Positions 26,988-35,419 of a DNA stretch of 64,000 bases are shown piece by piece. The notes under the pieces were generated by a model, which was not told the origin of the DNA, made no database searches, and saw nothing but the letters and a program-made list of their open reading frames with translations. The translations under genes were made by a program, and so were the position numbers. Numbering within the stretch: the stretch's first letter is position 1; each line of letters begins with the position of its first letter. The stretch covers positions 1,361,324 through 1,425,323 of the forward strand of contig NZ_ASWE01000001.1 in NCBI RefSeq assembly GCF_000407505.1. The letters run 5' to 3'. The DNA is from Enterococcus phoeniculicola ATCC BAA-412. GTDB taxonomy: Bacteria > Bacillota > Bacilli > Lactobacillales > Enterococcaceae.

Positions 26988-27698
26988 GTGAGAAACGAGA
27001 AAATTCTTGTCATTGATGATGATCCAGCGATTCGACGTTTAATATGGAAGTCATTACAATCAACAGGAATATTAATCTATCAAAGTGATTCTGTCGAAAA
27101 AACAATTGACATTATGACACGGGTAAAATTTGATTTGTACTTATTAGATATTAGTTTGGAACATGAAAATGATGGCTACCATCTTGCTCAAATTATACGC
27201 GAAGAAGACCCTATTGTGCCAATTATTTTTCTAAGTGGAAAGAAAAATGAGGAGGACATCATCGCTGGCTTGGAGATGGGTGCGGATTACTACATGACAA
27301 AACCTTTTTTACCCAACTTGTTAAAAGCGCAAGTCATTGCGACACTTGATCGAGGTCAAGTGTTAAAAGAACATCGGACACTTTCAAAAGAGAGTAAAAT
27401 TATTGTAGGTGACTTTTGTTTTGACCGTTCCCGCTATCAGCTCTATAAAAAAGAAGAACAGATTAAGCTTTCTTCAAAGGAGATAAAGCTGATGCAATTT
27501 TTTATGGAAAATCCAGATCAGGTCTTTTCAAAAGAGCAAATCTATCAGAGTGTCTGGAATGAAAGTGAACTAGACGCAAATACAATTATGGTATTCATTA
27601 ATCATTTGAGAAATAAAATTGAAGATGATCCTAAAAATGCTCGCTATATAAAAACCGTGTGGGGCTTGGGCTATACATTTTTACCACAGGGAGATTAA
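26988..27698 (+). CDS. OmpR-family response regulator paired with the Cache kinase
   Basis: 236 residues. The receiver is complete: IDDDPAIRR acidic pocket, phospho-acceptor Asp54 in YLLDISL, and TKPF with the conserved Lys. The C-terminal winged helix is of OmpR type (KLSSKEIKLMQFFMENP, TVWGLGYTF). GTG start with AGGAGG. Divergent from the kinase and convergent with citG, with which its 3' end overlaps by 4 bp, so strong transcription of one could interfere with the other. Probably controls nearby genes; targets unknown. Confidence 0.88.
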   Translation: MRNEKILVIDDDPAIRRLIWKSLQSTGILIYQSDSVEKTIDIMTRVKFDLYLLDISLEHENDGYHLAQIIREEDPIVPIIFLSGKKNEEDIIAGLEMGADYYMTKPFLPNLLKAQVIATLDRGQVLKEHRTLSKESKIIVGDFCFDRSRYQLYKKEEQIKLSSKEIKLMQFFMENPDQVFSKEQIYQSVWNESELDANTIMVFINHLRNKIEDDPKNARYIKTVWGLGYTFLPQGD

Positions 27699-28564
27699 AG
27701 AATACCTTCAAGCTGAGCAAAGTAGATACCTAAGGCTAAAAGATCAGCAGACCCGCCAGGACTTAGATGTCTTTTGGTTAAAATAAGATCATATCTTTGC
27801 AGTTCATCAAGCAGTTCTTCTTTTGTAAGAGCGGCTTGATGAATTTTTTTACTTTCCAGTTTGACTTCTTCCCAAGCGTTGAATCCTCCGCGATGAAGTA
27901 AATTTCCATCTTCAATTTCACTCATTAAAAAAAGTAGTGCACGCAATAGTCGTTCCTGAACAGGTAGATTTTGAAGATTTCGCAAGAAGGGGAGAAGCTT
28001 GTGTGAAAGGCTAGGATACCCAGCAGCAGCTTCGCCTCGTATTCCTGCTACTCCATAGTCAAGATAGAGTTTCTCACCATAAGAAAGCGTCTGTTTTGTT
28101 TCTAAGTTTGCAAAATCTTTTAAAATTAAGTGTTCAGTCAATTGACTCGTACGTTCGAAAACTTGTTGACTGTCTTCTTTTGTCCATGGAGTGCTGAGCG
28201 TTCGCTTTTGAAGATGCCAGCCCGTAGCACCTAAAATGACTGCAAATGAAAAGTTTGCTCCTTTGTGCGTATTAACCCCATCGGTTGCCTGCAGCATTGC
28301 TTTTTCTGCCTGTACACCAATATTTCTTAATTTATCAAACAAGTCAATGGGTGTGCCCGTATGTGTAAGTCCAGCCTCTACATATTGGTGGAAAAAGGGA
28401 CGCAGACTAACGGTGCTGTTTATAAAAGTAAAGACGTCCATATCATTATGGGCTCCTGCAGATAAGGGGTCTACAAGACCGGGTTTTGGACTAAGGGTTA
28501 CCTCATAAAGTAAGGCTTTTTCAGCATAATCTGTCAGTAAGTGACAACAAGAAGAATTAATCAA
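27695..28564 (-). CDS. citG: triphosphoribosyl-dephospho-CoA synthase
   Basis: 289-residue enzyme that makes the prosthetic-group precursor of citrate lyase from dephospho-CoA and ATP. Family motifs are seen: EVTLSPKPGLVDPLSAGAHNDMD near the N-terminus, DGVNTHKGANFSF in the middle, and SPGGSADLLALG at the C-terminus. It overlaps citO by 8 bp, so the two are translated together. In E. faecalis citG lies at the far end of the oad-cit operon; here it sits with the regulator instead. CitX then transfers the group to CitD. Confidence 0.92.
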   Translation of the reverse strand: MINSSCCHLLTDYAEKALLYEVTLSPKPGLVDPLSAGAHNDMDVFTFINSTVSLRPFFHQYVEAGLTHTGTPIDLFDKLRNIGVQAEKAMLQATDGVNTHKGANFSFAVILGATGWHLQKRTLSTPWTKEDSQQVFERTSQLTEHLILKDFANLETKQTLSYGEKLYLDYGVAGIRGEAAAGYPSLSHKLLPFLRNLQNLPVQERLLRALLFLMSEIEDGNLLHRGGFNAWEEVKLESKKIHQAALTKEELLDELQRYDLILTKRHLSPGGSADLLALGIYFAQLEGIL

Positions 28565-29252
28565 TTTGTCTGCGCTCCATTTCTGCCAAAATAAATTGTA
28601 GAGAACGATCTAAATGTTCATGAGTAATCAGTGTAATTTGCTCTACATTTTTTGTTTTCATTCCCCGATAAATCAACCAGTGTTCTTCTAATGCCTTATC
28701 TCTTCTTTTAGAGGAGCGAATCGCGATGTCCCGAAAATAGACAAGATAAGCCTGCAGTTCAAGGACAATAGATTTTAATCGAAGCATTTGGCTTTTTTCA
28801 TAGATGAAGGCATTGAAATCTGAAAAGTTTTTCAAAACTAGTTCCGTTTCATCTGCTTTATTATAGGCTTCTCCACGTTCCAAAAGCTCTTTTAACTCCT
28901 GAAAATCTTGTTCGGTCATTTGATTCATTGCTTTTATCGTTGCTAAGGTGTCTAACGATTTACGAATATCATAGATTTCATAAGCGTCCTTCATCCGGAT
29001 TCCTTTAACAACAATGCCGACTTTGGGCACGTGTTCAACTAACTTTTCATTGACCAGCTGCTTCATTGCCAGACGAATAGGGGTTCTGCTGATATTTAGT
29101 TCTTCTGCAAACACTTTTTCATTAATTCGTGTGTCTGCTGGAATATCTCCTAGAATGATGGTTTTCCGAAACGCTTCGTAGATAAGAACGTTTAAGGTTT
29201 TATTTTGTGTTAAATCTAAATTTTTTCTTACAGCTTCAACAATATTGCTCAT
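28557..29252 (-). CDS. citO: GntR-family activator of citrate genes (CitO-like)
   Basis: 231-residue regulator. The N-terminal winged helix is of the GntR/FadR type (ILGDIPADTRINEKVFAEELNISRTPIRLAMKQL), followed by a helical FCD-type effector domain. The start at 29252 has GAGGAAG upstream; a longer frame to 29384 runs through the citH terminator and is rejected. In E. faecalis CitO activates citHO and oad-cit in response to citrate, and the position between transporter and citG fits that. Its binding sites would lie between 30747 and 31164. Confidence 0.88.
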   Translation of the reverse strand: MSNIVEAVRKNLDLTQNKTLNVLIYEAFRKTIILGDIPADTRINEKVFAEELNISRTPIRLAMKQLVNEKLVEHVPKVGIVVKGIRMKDAYEIYDIRKSLDTLATIKAMNQMTEQDFQELKELLERGEAYNKADETELVLKNFSDFNAFIYEKSQMLRLKSIVLELQAYLVYFRDIAIRSSKRRDKALEEHWLIYRGMKTKNVEQITLITHEHLDRSLQFILAEMERRQID

Positions 29253-29348
29253 TTTTTCTTCCTCATTTCTCCTGATGCATCTGAAAATATATCTCGATAG
29301 CAGAAGTTTTTCAATGGTTTTTTGATTATCCTCATCGGTTATTAATAA

Positions 29349-29386
29349 AAAGAGGGACGAGACCGTAATAACGACCCGTCCCAAAA
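29349..29386 (-). terminator. citH terminator
   Basis: On the minus strand, arms GGGACGGGTC and GGTCTCGTCCC (one mismatch) followed by CTCTTTTTATT, between citH and citO. Partial read-through to citO is likely. Confidence 0.7.
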
Positions 29387-29399
29387 TGCACTTATTTTT

Positions 29400-30746
29400 T
29401 TATTGTGGAATATAAAGTGGCATATGACCAAGTAATACGATAGTTACGATAAAGATAACAAAGATACCTAGTGCATATTTTGCTGCTTCTTTTTGCCATT
29501 GACCCATATCTAACCCAGTTAGACGTAAAAGCAGGTAGATGAAGGCAACAAGTGGACTCAATAAGTGGAATGCTTGTCCCATAAGTGAAGCAAGAGCCAT
29601 TTGCATATTTGTAAAGCCGTATGCACGTCCCGCTTCAGCTAGTACAGGAAGAACACCGAAGTAGAAGCCATCATTTGAGATAAAGAATGTTCCTGGTGCA
29701 GAAATAATCGCAATGACTAATCCCCAGAATCCAGCTAATTGTTTTGGAATAATGTGAGTGAAGCTGTTTGCTAAAGCTTCAGCCATTCCTGAGCCTTGGA
29801 ATAAGCCCATAAATACGCCGGCTGCAAATACTAAAATAACAACTTGAACAGCGTCTCCGCCGTTTGCACCAATACGTGAAGATTGATCCTTTAATACTGG
29901 ATAGTTCACCATTAAAGCAATACAAGTTCCTACTAAGAATAGTAGAAGTGGAGGAAGAGCAATTGAATCAACAAATGAGCTAGCAACTAGCCATGCAATT
30001 AATCCAATGGTCAACAATCCATTAAAGATAAAGTTTTTTGGACGACGAATTTGTAATGTTTCAGGATCTGTTACTGTGGTCATTTCTTCAATTTCTTCAA
30101 TTGACAACTCAGTAATTCCTAAACGCGCACGCTCTTGTTTCCCCATACGGCGAGCAACGAAGAAAATAACATATAAAACAGAAAGAATCATTCCAGGAGC
30201 TAAGTACGTAAGAATATCTGCATCAACTTCTAACACAGCCATTGCACGTGCGGTTGGTCCGCCCCAAGGTAATAAGTTCATGATGGTGTTTTGTAAAATA
30301 ATCAATACACCTAGATTCATCATTTTCATATTTAACTTCTTATAAATTGGAATAAAAGCTGAACAACAAATTAATGTAGTTGTCGTTCCATCACCATTTA
30401 AAGAAACAGTTGCAGCAACGACTGCCGTTGCCATCAAGACCTTCATCGGATCTCCTTTGGCAAAGTAAATCATTTTCTTTGTAATTGGATCAAATAACCC
30501 AGCATCCAACATAATAGAGAAGTATAAGATGGCAAAAAGCAACATAATCCCTGTATTAGAGGTTGTTTTGATTCCTTCTAATACAAAATCTCCAATATTT
30601 CCTTTATTTGATACTCCAGCTACCATTGCAACTAAGGTGAACACTAAAGGAATAACAACCAGAGAAGTGAATGGAGACATTTTCTTTTTCATGATTACAA
30701 ACATGAAGACAATAATCATGGCATAAGATAAAACGGTCAGTAACAT
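29400..30746 (-). CDS. citH: citrate transporter, CitMHS family
   Basis: 448-residue membrane transporter with about 11-12 hydrophobic segments, the size of CitMHS citrate-metal symporters. Characteristic stretches include SLNGDGTTTTLI, NLLPWGGPTARAMA and ISNDGFYFGVLPVLAE. It is divergent from the oad-cit operon, as in E. faecalis, where CitH imports citrate complexed with a divalent cation. A perfect catabolite-repression site lies in its promoter region. Start ATG with GGAAG-type site on the minus strand. Confidence 0.92.
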   Translation of the reverse strand: MLLTVLSYAMIIVFMFVIMKKKMSPFTSLVVIPLVFTLVAMVAGVSNKGNIGDFVLEGIKTTSNTGIMLLFAILYFSIMLDAGLFDPITKKMIYFAKGDPMKVLMATAVVAATVSLNGDGTTTTLICCSAFIPIYKKLNMKMMNLGVLIILQNTIMNLLPWGGPTARAMAVLEVDADILTYLAPGMILSVLYVIFFVARRMGKQERARLGITELSIEEIEEMTTVTDPETLQIRRPKNFIFNGLLTIGLIAWLVASSFVDSIALPPLLLFLVGTCIALMVNYPVLKDQSSRIGANGGDAVQVVILVFAAGVFMGLFQGSGMAEALANSFTHIIPKQLAGFWGLVIAIISAPGTFFISNDGFYFGVLPVLAEAGRAYGFTNMQMALASLMGQAFHLLSPLVAFIYLLLRLTGLDMGQWQKEAAKYALGIFVIFIVTIVLLGHMPLYIPQ

Positions 30747-30788
30747 ATTTTTCTTCCTTTCTACAAATCAATTAATAAGTTCTGTTTT

Positions 30789-30802
30789 TGTAAACGGTAT
30801 CA
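30789..30802. promoter_or_regulatory. cre site (CcpA operator)
   Basis: TGTAAACGGTATCA matches the catabolite-repression consensus TGWNANCGNTNWCA at every fixed position. It lies 43 bp upstream of citH, so glucose should repress citrate uptake. CcpA control of the citrate locus is known in E. faecalis. Confidence 0.8.
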
Positions 30803-31123
30803 ATCCTATCCAATAAAAAAGCGGTGTGCTGTACGTACGAGATGGGGAGTACGCTTATTGGATTTATTTTTTCCCGTTTGACGAGTATAGAATAAGCAAT
30901 ATTTCATTGATAAGATAGGTCAATTCAGAAAAAAGAACAGGAAAAAAACAATTTGGTATAGTTAATCTTAGCGAATGCTTAACAAGATATTAATAAAATC
31001 TTAACGACCTGAAAAGCCTTATTTGTAGGGGTTTGTTTGCGTTTTATCATTTTTTTTGAAAATTAGGAACAGAAAAAAAACAATAATAGAAGATTTTGAA
31101 CTACCGAATTGGTCTATTCTAAC

Positions 31124-31129
31124 TATAAT
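31124..31129 (+). promoter_or_regulatory. -10 box of the oad-cit operon
   Basis: TATAAT 35 bp before the oadH start. The -35 region is poor (TACCGA at 17-bp spacing), which fits an activator-dependent promoter. Confidence 0.55.
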
Positions 31130-31164
31130 GTGAATGAGAGCAAAAAAAGGAAAGGAGCCACAGC

Positions 31165-31491
31165 ATGGGCATATTTGCACGACTGTTCAAAAAAGAAGAA
31201 ACACATCTGGAAATACCGCAGCCATCTTCTGAAACAATCGAGAAAATGAAAACAGAAGAAGAATGGAAAGCGGTCCCCGCATATATCGATGCAAATGCGG
31301 AGGATTATGAGTTGGTCAGTCTGATTGCGACAGCGATTGCCACAGGAAATCAGCCAGAAAGTCAGTTTGTCGTGAAAAAGATTTTGCAGCGTAATCCAGA
31401 AGCGGCACTTGTTTCTATTATAGCGACAAGTCTTGCAGCGGGTGTAAATGAAGAAAGTCAGTTTGTTGTTCAAAAGATTGTGAAAAAATAA
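31165..31491 (+). CDS. oadH: oxaloacetate decarboxylase accessory subunit OadH
   Basis: 108-residue soluble protein, first gene of the oad-cit operon. Residues about 50-78 and 82-108 are a tandem repeat: LVSLIATAIATGNQPESQFV and LVSIIATSLAAGVNEESQFV. E. faecalis has a protein of this kind as an extra subunit of its membrane oxaloacetate decarboxylase. AAAGGAG precedes the ATG. The role is taken from that locus; the repeat suggests a small helical adaptor, perhaps joining the carboxyltransferase to the membrane part. Confidence 0.8.
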   Translation: MGIFARLFKKEETHLEIPQPSSETIEKMKTEEEWKAVPAYIDANAEDYELVSLIATAIATGNQPESQFVVKKILQRNPEAALVSIIATSLAAGVNEESQFVVQKIVKK

Positions 31492-31509
31492 TATTTCGGA
31501 GGGAAAAGA

Positions 31510-31908
31510 ATGTTACGAAAATTTAAAATTTCAATTGATGGAAAAGAATACTTAGTCGAGATGGAAGAAATTGGGGGCGCACCACAGCCGGTAGCTCCTG
31601 TCCAACCGGTTGTGCAAGAAGCAGCACCTCAACCAACCGCACCAGCTGTATCTGAGACACCAGCAACACCAGCAGCACCAGTAACACAAGCAGGCGCTGA
31701 GGCAATGCCTTCACCTATGCCAGGAACAATTTTGAAACTATTGGTTGCTGTAGGAGATACGGTTGAAGAAAATCAGCCGTTGATGATTTTAGAAGCAATG
31801 AAAATGGAAAATGAAATTGTTGCCGGAAAATCTGGAACAGTAACGGGTATCCATGTAACGCAAGGTGAGATGGTGAATCCGGGAGATCCATTAATTACGA
31901 TTCAGTAA
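31510..31908 (+). CDS. oadD: biotin carrier subunit of oxaloacetate decarboxylase
   Basis: 132-residue biotin carboxyl carrier protein. The biotinylated lysine is Lys98 in the canonical EAMKMENE. It is preceded by an Ala/Pro-rich flexible linker (residues about 25-65) and a short N-terminal segment typical of OadD/GcdC types. It carries CO2 from the OadA carboxyltransferase to the membrane decarboxylase OadB. A biotin ligase from elsewhere in the genome must modify it. It starts 18 bp after oadH. Confidence 0.92.
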   Translation: MLRKFKISIDGKEYLVEMEEIGGAPQPVAPVQPVVQEAAPQPTAPAVSETPATPAAPVTQAGAEAMPSPMPGTILKLLVAVGDTVEENQPLMILEAMKMENEIVAGKSGTVTGIHVTQGEMVNPGDPLITIQ

Positions 31909-31951
31909 TTTATAGAAAAAGAAATTTAATTGAAAAGAGGAAGTGACGTTA

Positions 31952-33067
31952 GTGGAGACACTTATTGAAGGGTTTTTAGGAATGGGACAAGAGCCAGGAC
32001 GAATAGTCATGATGATAATTGGCGGCGTTTTGATGTATTTAGGAATTAAGAAAGAGTATGAACCAACACTGTTAGTTCCAATGGGATTAGGAACGATTTT
32101 AGTGAACTTCCCAAATTCTGGTGTGTTAAGTGCTGGAGGCGAAGCAGGACCTTTTCAAGTCTTGTTTGATATGGGGATTTCAACTGAATTATTCCCACTT
32201 CTATTATTTATCGGAATAGGAGCAATGATTGACTTTGGGCCATTATTACAAAATCCGTTCTTGCTTTTATTTGGAGCAGCAGCGCAGTTCGGGATTTTCT
32301 TTACAATTATTGTAGCGGTTTTATTAGGATTTGATTTAAATGATGCCGCATCAATTGGGATTATCGGAGCTGCAGATGGTCCAACGTCTATCTTTGTTGC
32401 GAACACCTTAAACTCCAAATATATGGGTGCAATTATGGTGGCGGCTTATTCTTACATGGCACTCGTTCCAATTATTCAGCCAGTCGCAATAAAAGCTGTG
32501 ACAACGAAAAAAGAACGTCGTATTCGCATGACTTACCGTGCAGGTGAAGTTTCACAAACAGCAAAAATTTTATTCCCAATTGTTATTTCTGTGGTAGCGG
32601 GATTGATTGCACCAGTATCTCTTCCATTAGTAGGATTCTTAATGTTTGGAAATCTATTAAGAGAATGTGGTGTGTTGGATCGTTTATCAATTACAGCACA
32701 AAATGAACTAGTAAATATTATTAGTATTTTGTTGGGCTTATCTATTTCAGTAAAAATGCAATATGAAGAGTTCTTACAAGTGGATACACTTATGGTCATT
32801 GCTTTAGGACTTGTTGCTTTCATTATGGATTCTGTAGGTGGCGTATTATTTGCGAAGCTGCTAAATCTGTTTAGAAAAGAAAAAATCAATCCGATGATTG
32901 GTGCGGCAGGTATTTCTGCTTTCCCTATGTCTAGTCGAGTGATTCAGAAAATGGCAACAGATGAAGATCCGCAAAACTTTATTTTAATGCATGCTGCAGG
33001 TGCAAATGTTTCAGGACAGATTGCTTCAGTTATCGCAGGTGGATTACTGCTTGCTCTGATTGCGTAA
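31952..33067 (+). CDS. oadB: oxaloacetate decarboxylase beta subunit (sodium pump)
   Basis: 371-residue membrane protein with about nine hydrophobic segments. It decarboxylates carboxybiotin and exports sodium ions. Signature regions GAADGPTSIF and GLSISVKMQYEEF are present, with a C-terminal ISAFPMSSRVIQ loop. Start GTG 31952 is preferred, because GAGG at 31937 leaves 11 bases of spacing; the GTG at 31943 is too close. Next in line are a 41-residue gamma-like peptide and the citrate lyase genes. Couples citrate breakdown to a sodium gradient, as in other fermenters. Confidence 0.92.
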   Translation: METLIEGFLGMGQEPGRIVMMIIGGVLMYLGIKKEYEPTLLVPMGLGTILVNFPNSGVLSAGGEAGPFQVLFDMGISTELFPLLLFIGIGAMIDFGPLLQNPFLLLFGAAAQFGIFFTIIVAVLLGFDLNDAASIGIIGAADGPTSIFVANTLNSKYMGAIMVAAYSYMALVPIIQPVAIKAVTTKKERRIRMTYRAGEVSQTAKILFPIVISVVAGLIAPVSLPLVGFLMFGNLLRECGVLDRLSITAQNELVNIISILLGLSISVKMQYEEFLQVDTLMVIALGLVAFIMDSVGGVLFAKLLNLFRKEKINPMIGAAGISAFPMSSRVIQKMATDEDPQNFILMHAAGANVSGQIASVIAGGLLLALIA

Positions 33068-33082
33068 GAAAGGAGAACGTGT

Positions 33083-33208
33083 ATGTCAGCAGATTTAACA
33101 AAATCATTAGAGTTATTGGTACTAGGATGGGGTGGCGTTTTCGTAGTTATCTTGATCATCTACTTTGCGTCTGTACTATTAAGTAAGCTTTTTCCCGTTA
33201 AAAAATAA
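33083..33208 (+). CDS. 41-residue OadG/gamma-like membrane peptide
   Basis: Very short ORF with a strong site (AAAGGAG, 8 bases before the ATG), 15 bp after oadB and 17 bp before citC. The product has one membrane helix (about residues 10-35, VLGWGGVFVVILIIYFASVL) and ends PVKK. Gamma subunits of oxaloacetate and methylmalonyl-CoA decarboxylases are small single-span proteins with this kind of N-terminus, which supports an OadG-like role. It lacks the polar C-terminal zinc-binding tail of longer OadG proteins. Easily missed by gene finders. Confidence 0.65.
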   Translation: MSADLTKSLELLVLGWGGVFVVILIIYFASVLLSKLFPVKK

Positions 33209-33225
33209 ATGAAGAAGAGGATTCT

Positions 33226-34221
33226 ATGCATTCAGTAAAAAGATTGTGGCTAACAAAAGATAAACACGCGTATGAACAATGGTCTTTCCTGATGGATAAG
33301 GCAAATTTGAATAAGAACGAGGAGCTTGACTATACAATAGGAATTTATCGTAATGAAACGCTTGTGGCAACAGGCTCCTATTATCGAAATATTCTAAAAT
33401 GCTTAGTTGTCTGTAAAGACGTTCAATCAGAAAACCTGTTAACGGAGATTGTTCAGCATCTTATCAATCGTTTGAGAGAAGAAGGGATAGACCATTACTT
33501 TTTATATACGAAACCCCAAAATGCGGGGATCTTTCGTTCGCTTGGTTTTCAAACAATTATTGAAACGATAGACATTCTTTTTATGGAACAGGGTGTGCCT
33601 AACTTTCAGAGCTATCTTTCTCAGTTAAAAGAGGCAAAAAAAGAAGGTTCAGGTTGCGGGCTGGTCATGAATGCGAATCCTTTTACTAAAGGACATCAAT
33701 ACCTTGTTGAGGCAGCTTCAAAACAAAGTACACAAGTGTATGTGTTTGTCTTGTCAGAAGACCGCTCAGAATTTTCATCAGAGGATCGCTTAGAGATGGT
33801 GAGACAAGGGGTTGCACATTTATCTAATGTAACAGTGCTCAAAACAAATGATTATCTTATCTCTTCTGCTACGTTTCCTTCCTATTTTTTAAAAGATGAT
33901 GCAGTGGAAAATGTAGCGAAAATACAAGCTAAATTGGATGCCCAGCTATTCAAAGAGAAAATTGCGCCTGTTTTAGATATAAAAACACGCTATGTTGGAG
34001 AAGAGCCTTACTCAAGAGTTACAAATCTTTACAATCAGTCCATGAAAGAAGTATTTGGTACAGATTTAGAGCTGGTTATCTTGCCTAGAGTAAGTGTTCA
34101 TGGGGAAATCATTAGCGCAACAAAGGTTAGAGAAGCTTTGAGAATGCATGACGACAAGCGATTAATCGACTATTTGCCGTTAACAACCTATAACTATTTA
34201 AAGAAAAAAAAAAAACTATAG
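33226..34221 (+). CDS. citC: [citrate (pro-3S)-lyase] ligase
   Basis: 331-residue enzyme that acetylates the citrate lyase prosthetic group using acetate and ATP, switching the lyase on. The N-terminal third is a GNAT-like domain (LVATGSYYRN, HYFLYTKPQNAGIFRSLGF). The C-terminal part is a nucleotidyltransferase with the HxGH-type motif NPFTKGHQYL and a late SATKVREAL, which corresponds to the ISSTxxR motif. Standard length. Within the oad-cit operon, 12 bp before citD. Confidence 0.93.
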   Translation: MHSVKRLWLTKDKHAYEQWSFLMDKANLNKNEELDYTIGIYRNETLVATGSYYRNILKCLVVCKDVQSENLLTEIVQHLINRLREEGIDHYFLYTKPQNAGIFRSLGFQTIIETIDILFMEQGVPNFQSYLSQLKEAKKEGSGCGLVMNANPFTKGHQYLVEAASKQSTQVYVFVLSEDRSEFSSEDRLEMVRQGVAHLSNVTVLKTNDYLISSATFPSYFLKDDAVENVAKIQAKLDAQLFKEKIAPVLDIKTRYVGEEPYSRVTNLYNQSMKEVFGTDLELVILPRVSVHGEIISATKVREALRMHDDKRLIDYLPLTTYNYLKKKKKL

Positions 34222-34233
34222 AGGTGAAACAAC

Positions 34234-34542
34234 GTGGAAATTACACAAAGTGCGGTTGCGGGGACTGTTGAGTCTAGCGATATTATGGTAACTGTTGAGC
34301 CAATTCAAGAGAAAGAAATCCAAATTTCTTTAGAAAGTAGTGTAGAAAAACAGTTTGGAAAACAAATCAGACAAGTGATTGAAGATACGATGAAACATTT
34401 AGGTGTTCAAGCCGTTCGCGTAACAGCGGTTGATAAAGGAGCTTTAGATTGCACGATTCAAGCGCGTACCATTACAGCGGTTCATCGTGCAGCAAAAAAA
34501 GATACCTACGACTGGAAGGAGATTGGCTCATGGAACGCTTAA
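34234..34542 (+). CDS. citD: citrate lyase gamma subunit (acyl carrier protein)
   Basis: 102-residue acyl carrier subunit of citrate lyase. The N-terminus carries [11 protein letters not shown], where Ser14 is the expected attachment site for the phosphoribosyl-dephospho-CoA group. GTG start with GAGGTG upstream. The end overlaps citE by 13 bp, so subunits D and E are translationally coupled, as usual in this operon. The group is made by CitG, attached by CitX and acetylated by CitC. Confidence 0.93.
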   Translation: MEITQSAVAGTVESSDIMVTVEPIQEKEIQISLESSVEKQFGKQIRQVIEDTMKHLGVQAVRVTAVDKGALDCTIQARTITAVHRAAKKDTYDWKEIGSWNA

Positions 34543-35417
34543 GAAGAACAATGATGTTTGTACCAGGTGCAAATGCTGCAATGTTGAGAGATGCTCCACT
34601 CTATGGTGCAGACTCTATTATGTTTGATTTAGAAGATGCTGTGTCTTTAAAAGAAAAAGATTCTGCGCGTTTATTGGTTCATTTTGCATTGAAAACGTTT
34701 GATTACAGTCAGGTGGAAACCGTAGTACGTATAAACAGCTTAGATGCAGGTGGTGCACAAGACGTAGAAGCGATGGTTTTAGCGGGTGTAAATGTGATTC
34801 GCTTACCTAAAACAGAAACGGCCCAAGATATTGTGGATGTAGATGCTGTGATTACATCTGTTGAAGAAGAGAACCAAATCCCAGTGGGAACAACAAAAAT
34901 GATGGCTGCCATTGAGTCAGCAGAAGGGGTTTTAAATGCGCGAGAAATCGCAAAAGCTTCTACTCGCTTAATCGGGATTGCTCTAGGTGCAGAAGATTAT
35001 GTAACCAATATGAAAACCAGACGCTATCCTGATGGCCAAGAGTTATCATTTGCACGTAATATGATTCTTCACTCAGCAAGAGCGGCAGGTATTGCGGCAA
35101 TTGATACGGTCTATTCTGATGTTGACAACGTGGAAGGATTCCAAAATGAAGTGCAACGAATTAAGCAATTAGGGTTTGATGGAAAATCAGTGATTAATCC
35201 ACGTCAAATTCCTTTAGTGAATGCTATCTACACACCAACAGAAAAAGAGATTCAAAATGCAAAAGAAGTGATTTGGGGTATTCGAGAAGCAGAGGCGAAG
35301 GGTTCAGGCGTTATTTCAGTTAATGGAAAAATGGTTGATAAACCAATTGTTGAGCGTGCACAAAGAGTTATTGCGTTAGCAAAAGCTGCTAAGTTGATTA
35401 CTGAGGAGGATATTTAG
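34530..35417 (+). CDS. citE: citrate lyase beta subunit (citryl-ACP lyase)
   Basis: 295-residue TIM-barrel enzyme of the HpcH/HpaI aldolase superfamily that cleaves citryl-ACP to acetyl-ACP and oxaloacetate. Motifs: [26 protein letters not shown] with metal and substrate acids, VVRINSLD, and [16 protein letters not shown] 34530 lies inside the end of citD with AAGGAG before it. It sits between the ACP subunit and the alpha subunit in the conserved order DEF. Confidence 0.94.
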   Translation: MERLRRTMMFVPGANAAMLRDAPLYGADSIMFDLEDAVSLKEKDSARLLVHFALKTFDYSQVETVVRINSLDAGGAQDVEAMVLAGVNVIRLPKTETAQDIVDVDAVITSVEEENQIPVGTTKMMAAIESAEGVLNAREIAKASTRLIGIALGAEDYVTNMKTRRYPDGQELSFARNMILHSARAAGIAAIDTVYSDVDNVEGFQNEVQRIKQLGFDGKSVINPRQIPLVNAIYTPTEKEIQNAKEVIWGIREAEAKGSGVISVNGKMVDKPIVERAQRVIALAKAAKLITEEDI

Positions 35418-35419
35418 TC

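Larger units (their letters stand above)
30747..31164. promoter_or_regulatory. divergent citH / oadH control region
   Basis: 418 bp between the divergent citrate transcripts. It holds a perfect cre site near citH, a palindrome-like GTTAA...TTAAC at about 30961-30983 and AAGATATTAATAAAATCTT at about 30989-31007 that are candidates for CitO binding, and a TATAAT at 31124-31129 for oadH. AT-rich. Confidence 0.6.

Noticed and set aside
29253-29384. 44-residue N-terminal extension of CitO
   Set aside because: It would be encoded across the citH terminator; ATG 29252 has a good ribosome binding site and the family start.
34449-34529. Longer N-terminus for CitE
   Set aside because: The extension is citD sequence read in another frame; ATG 34530 has AAGGAG and gives the family start.
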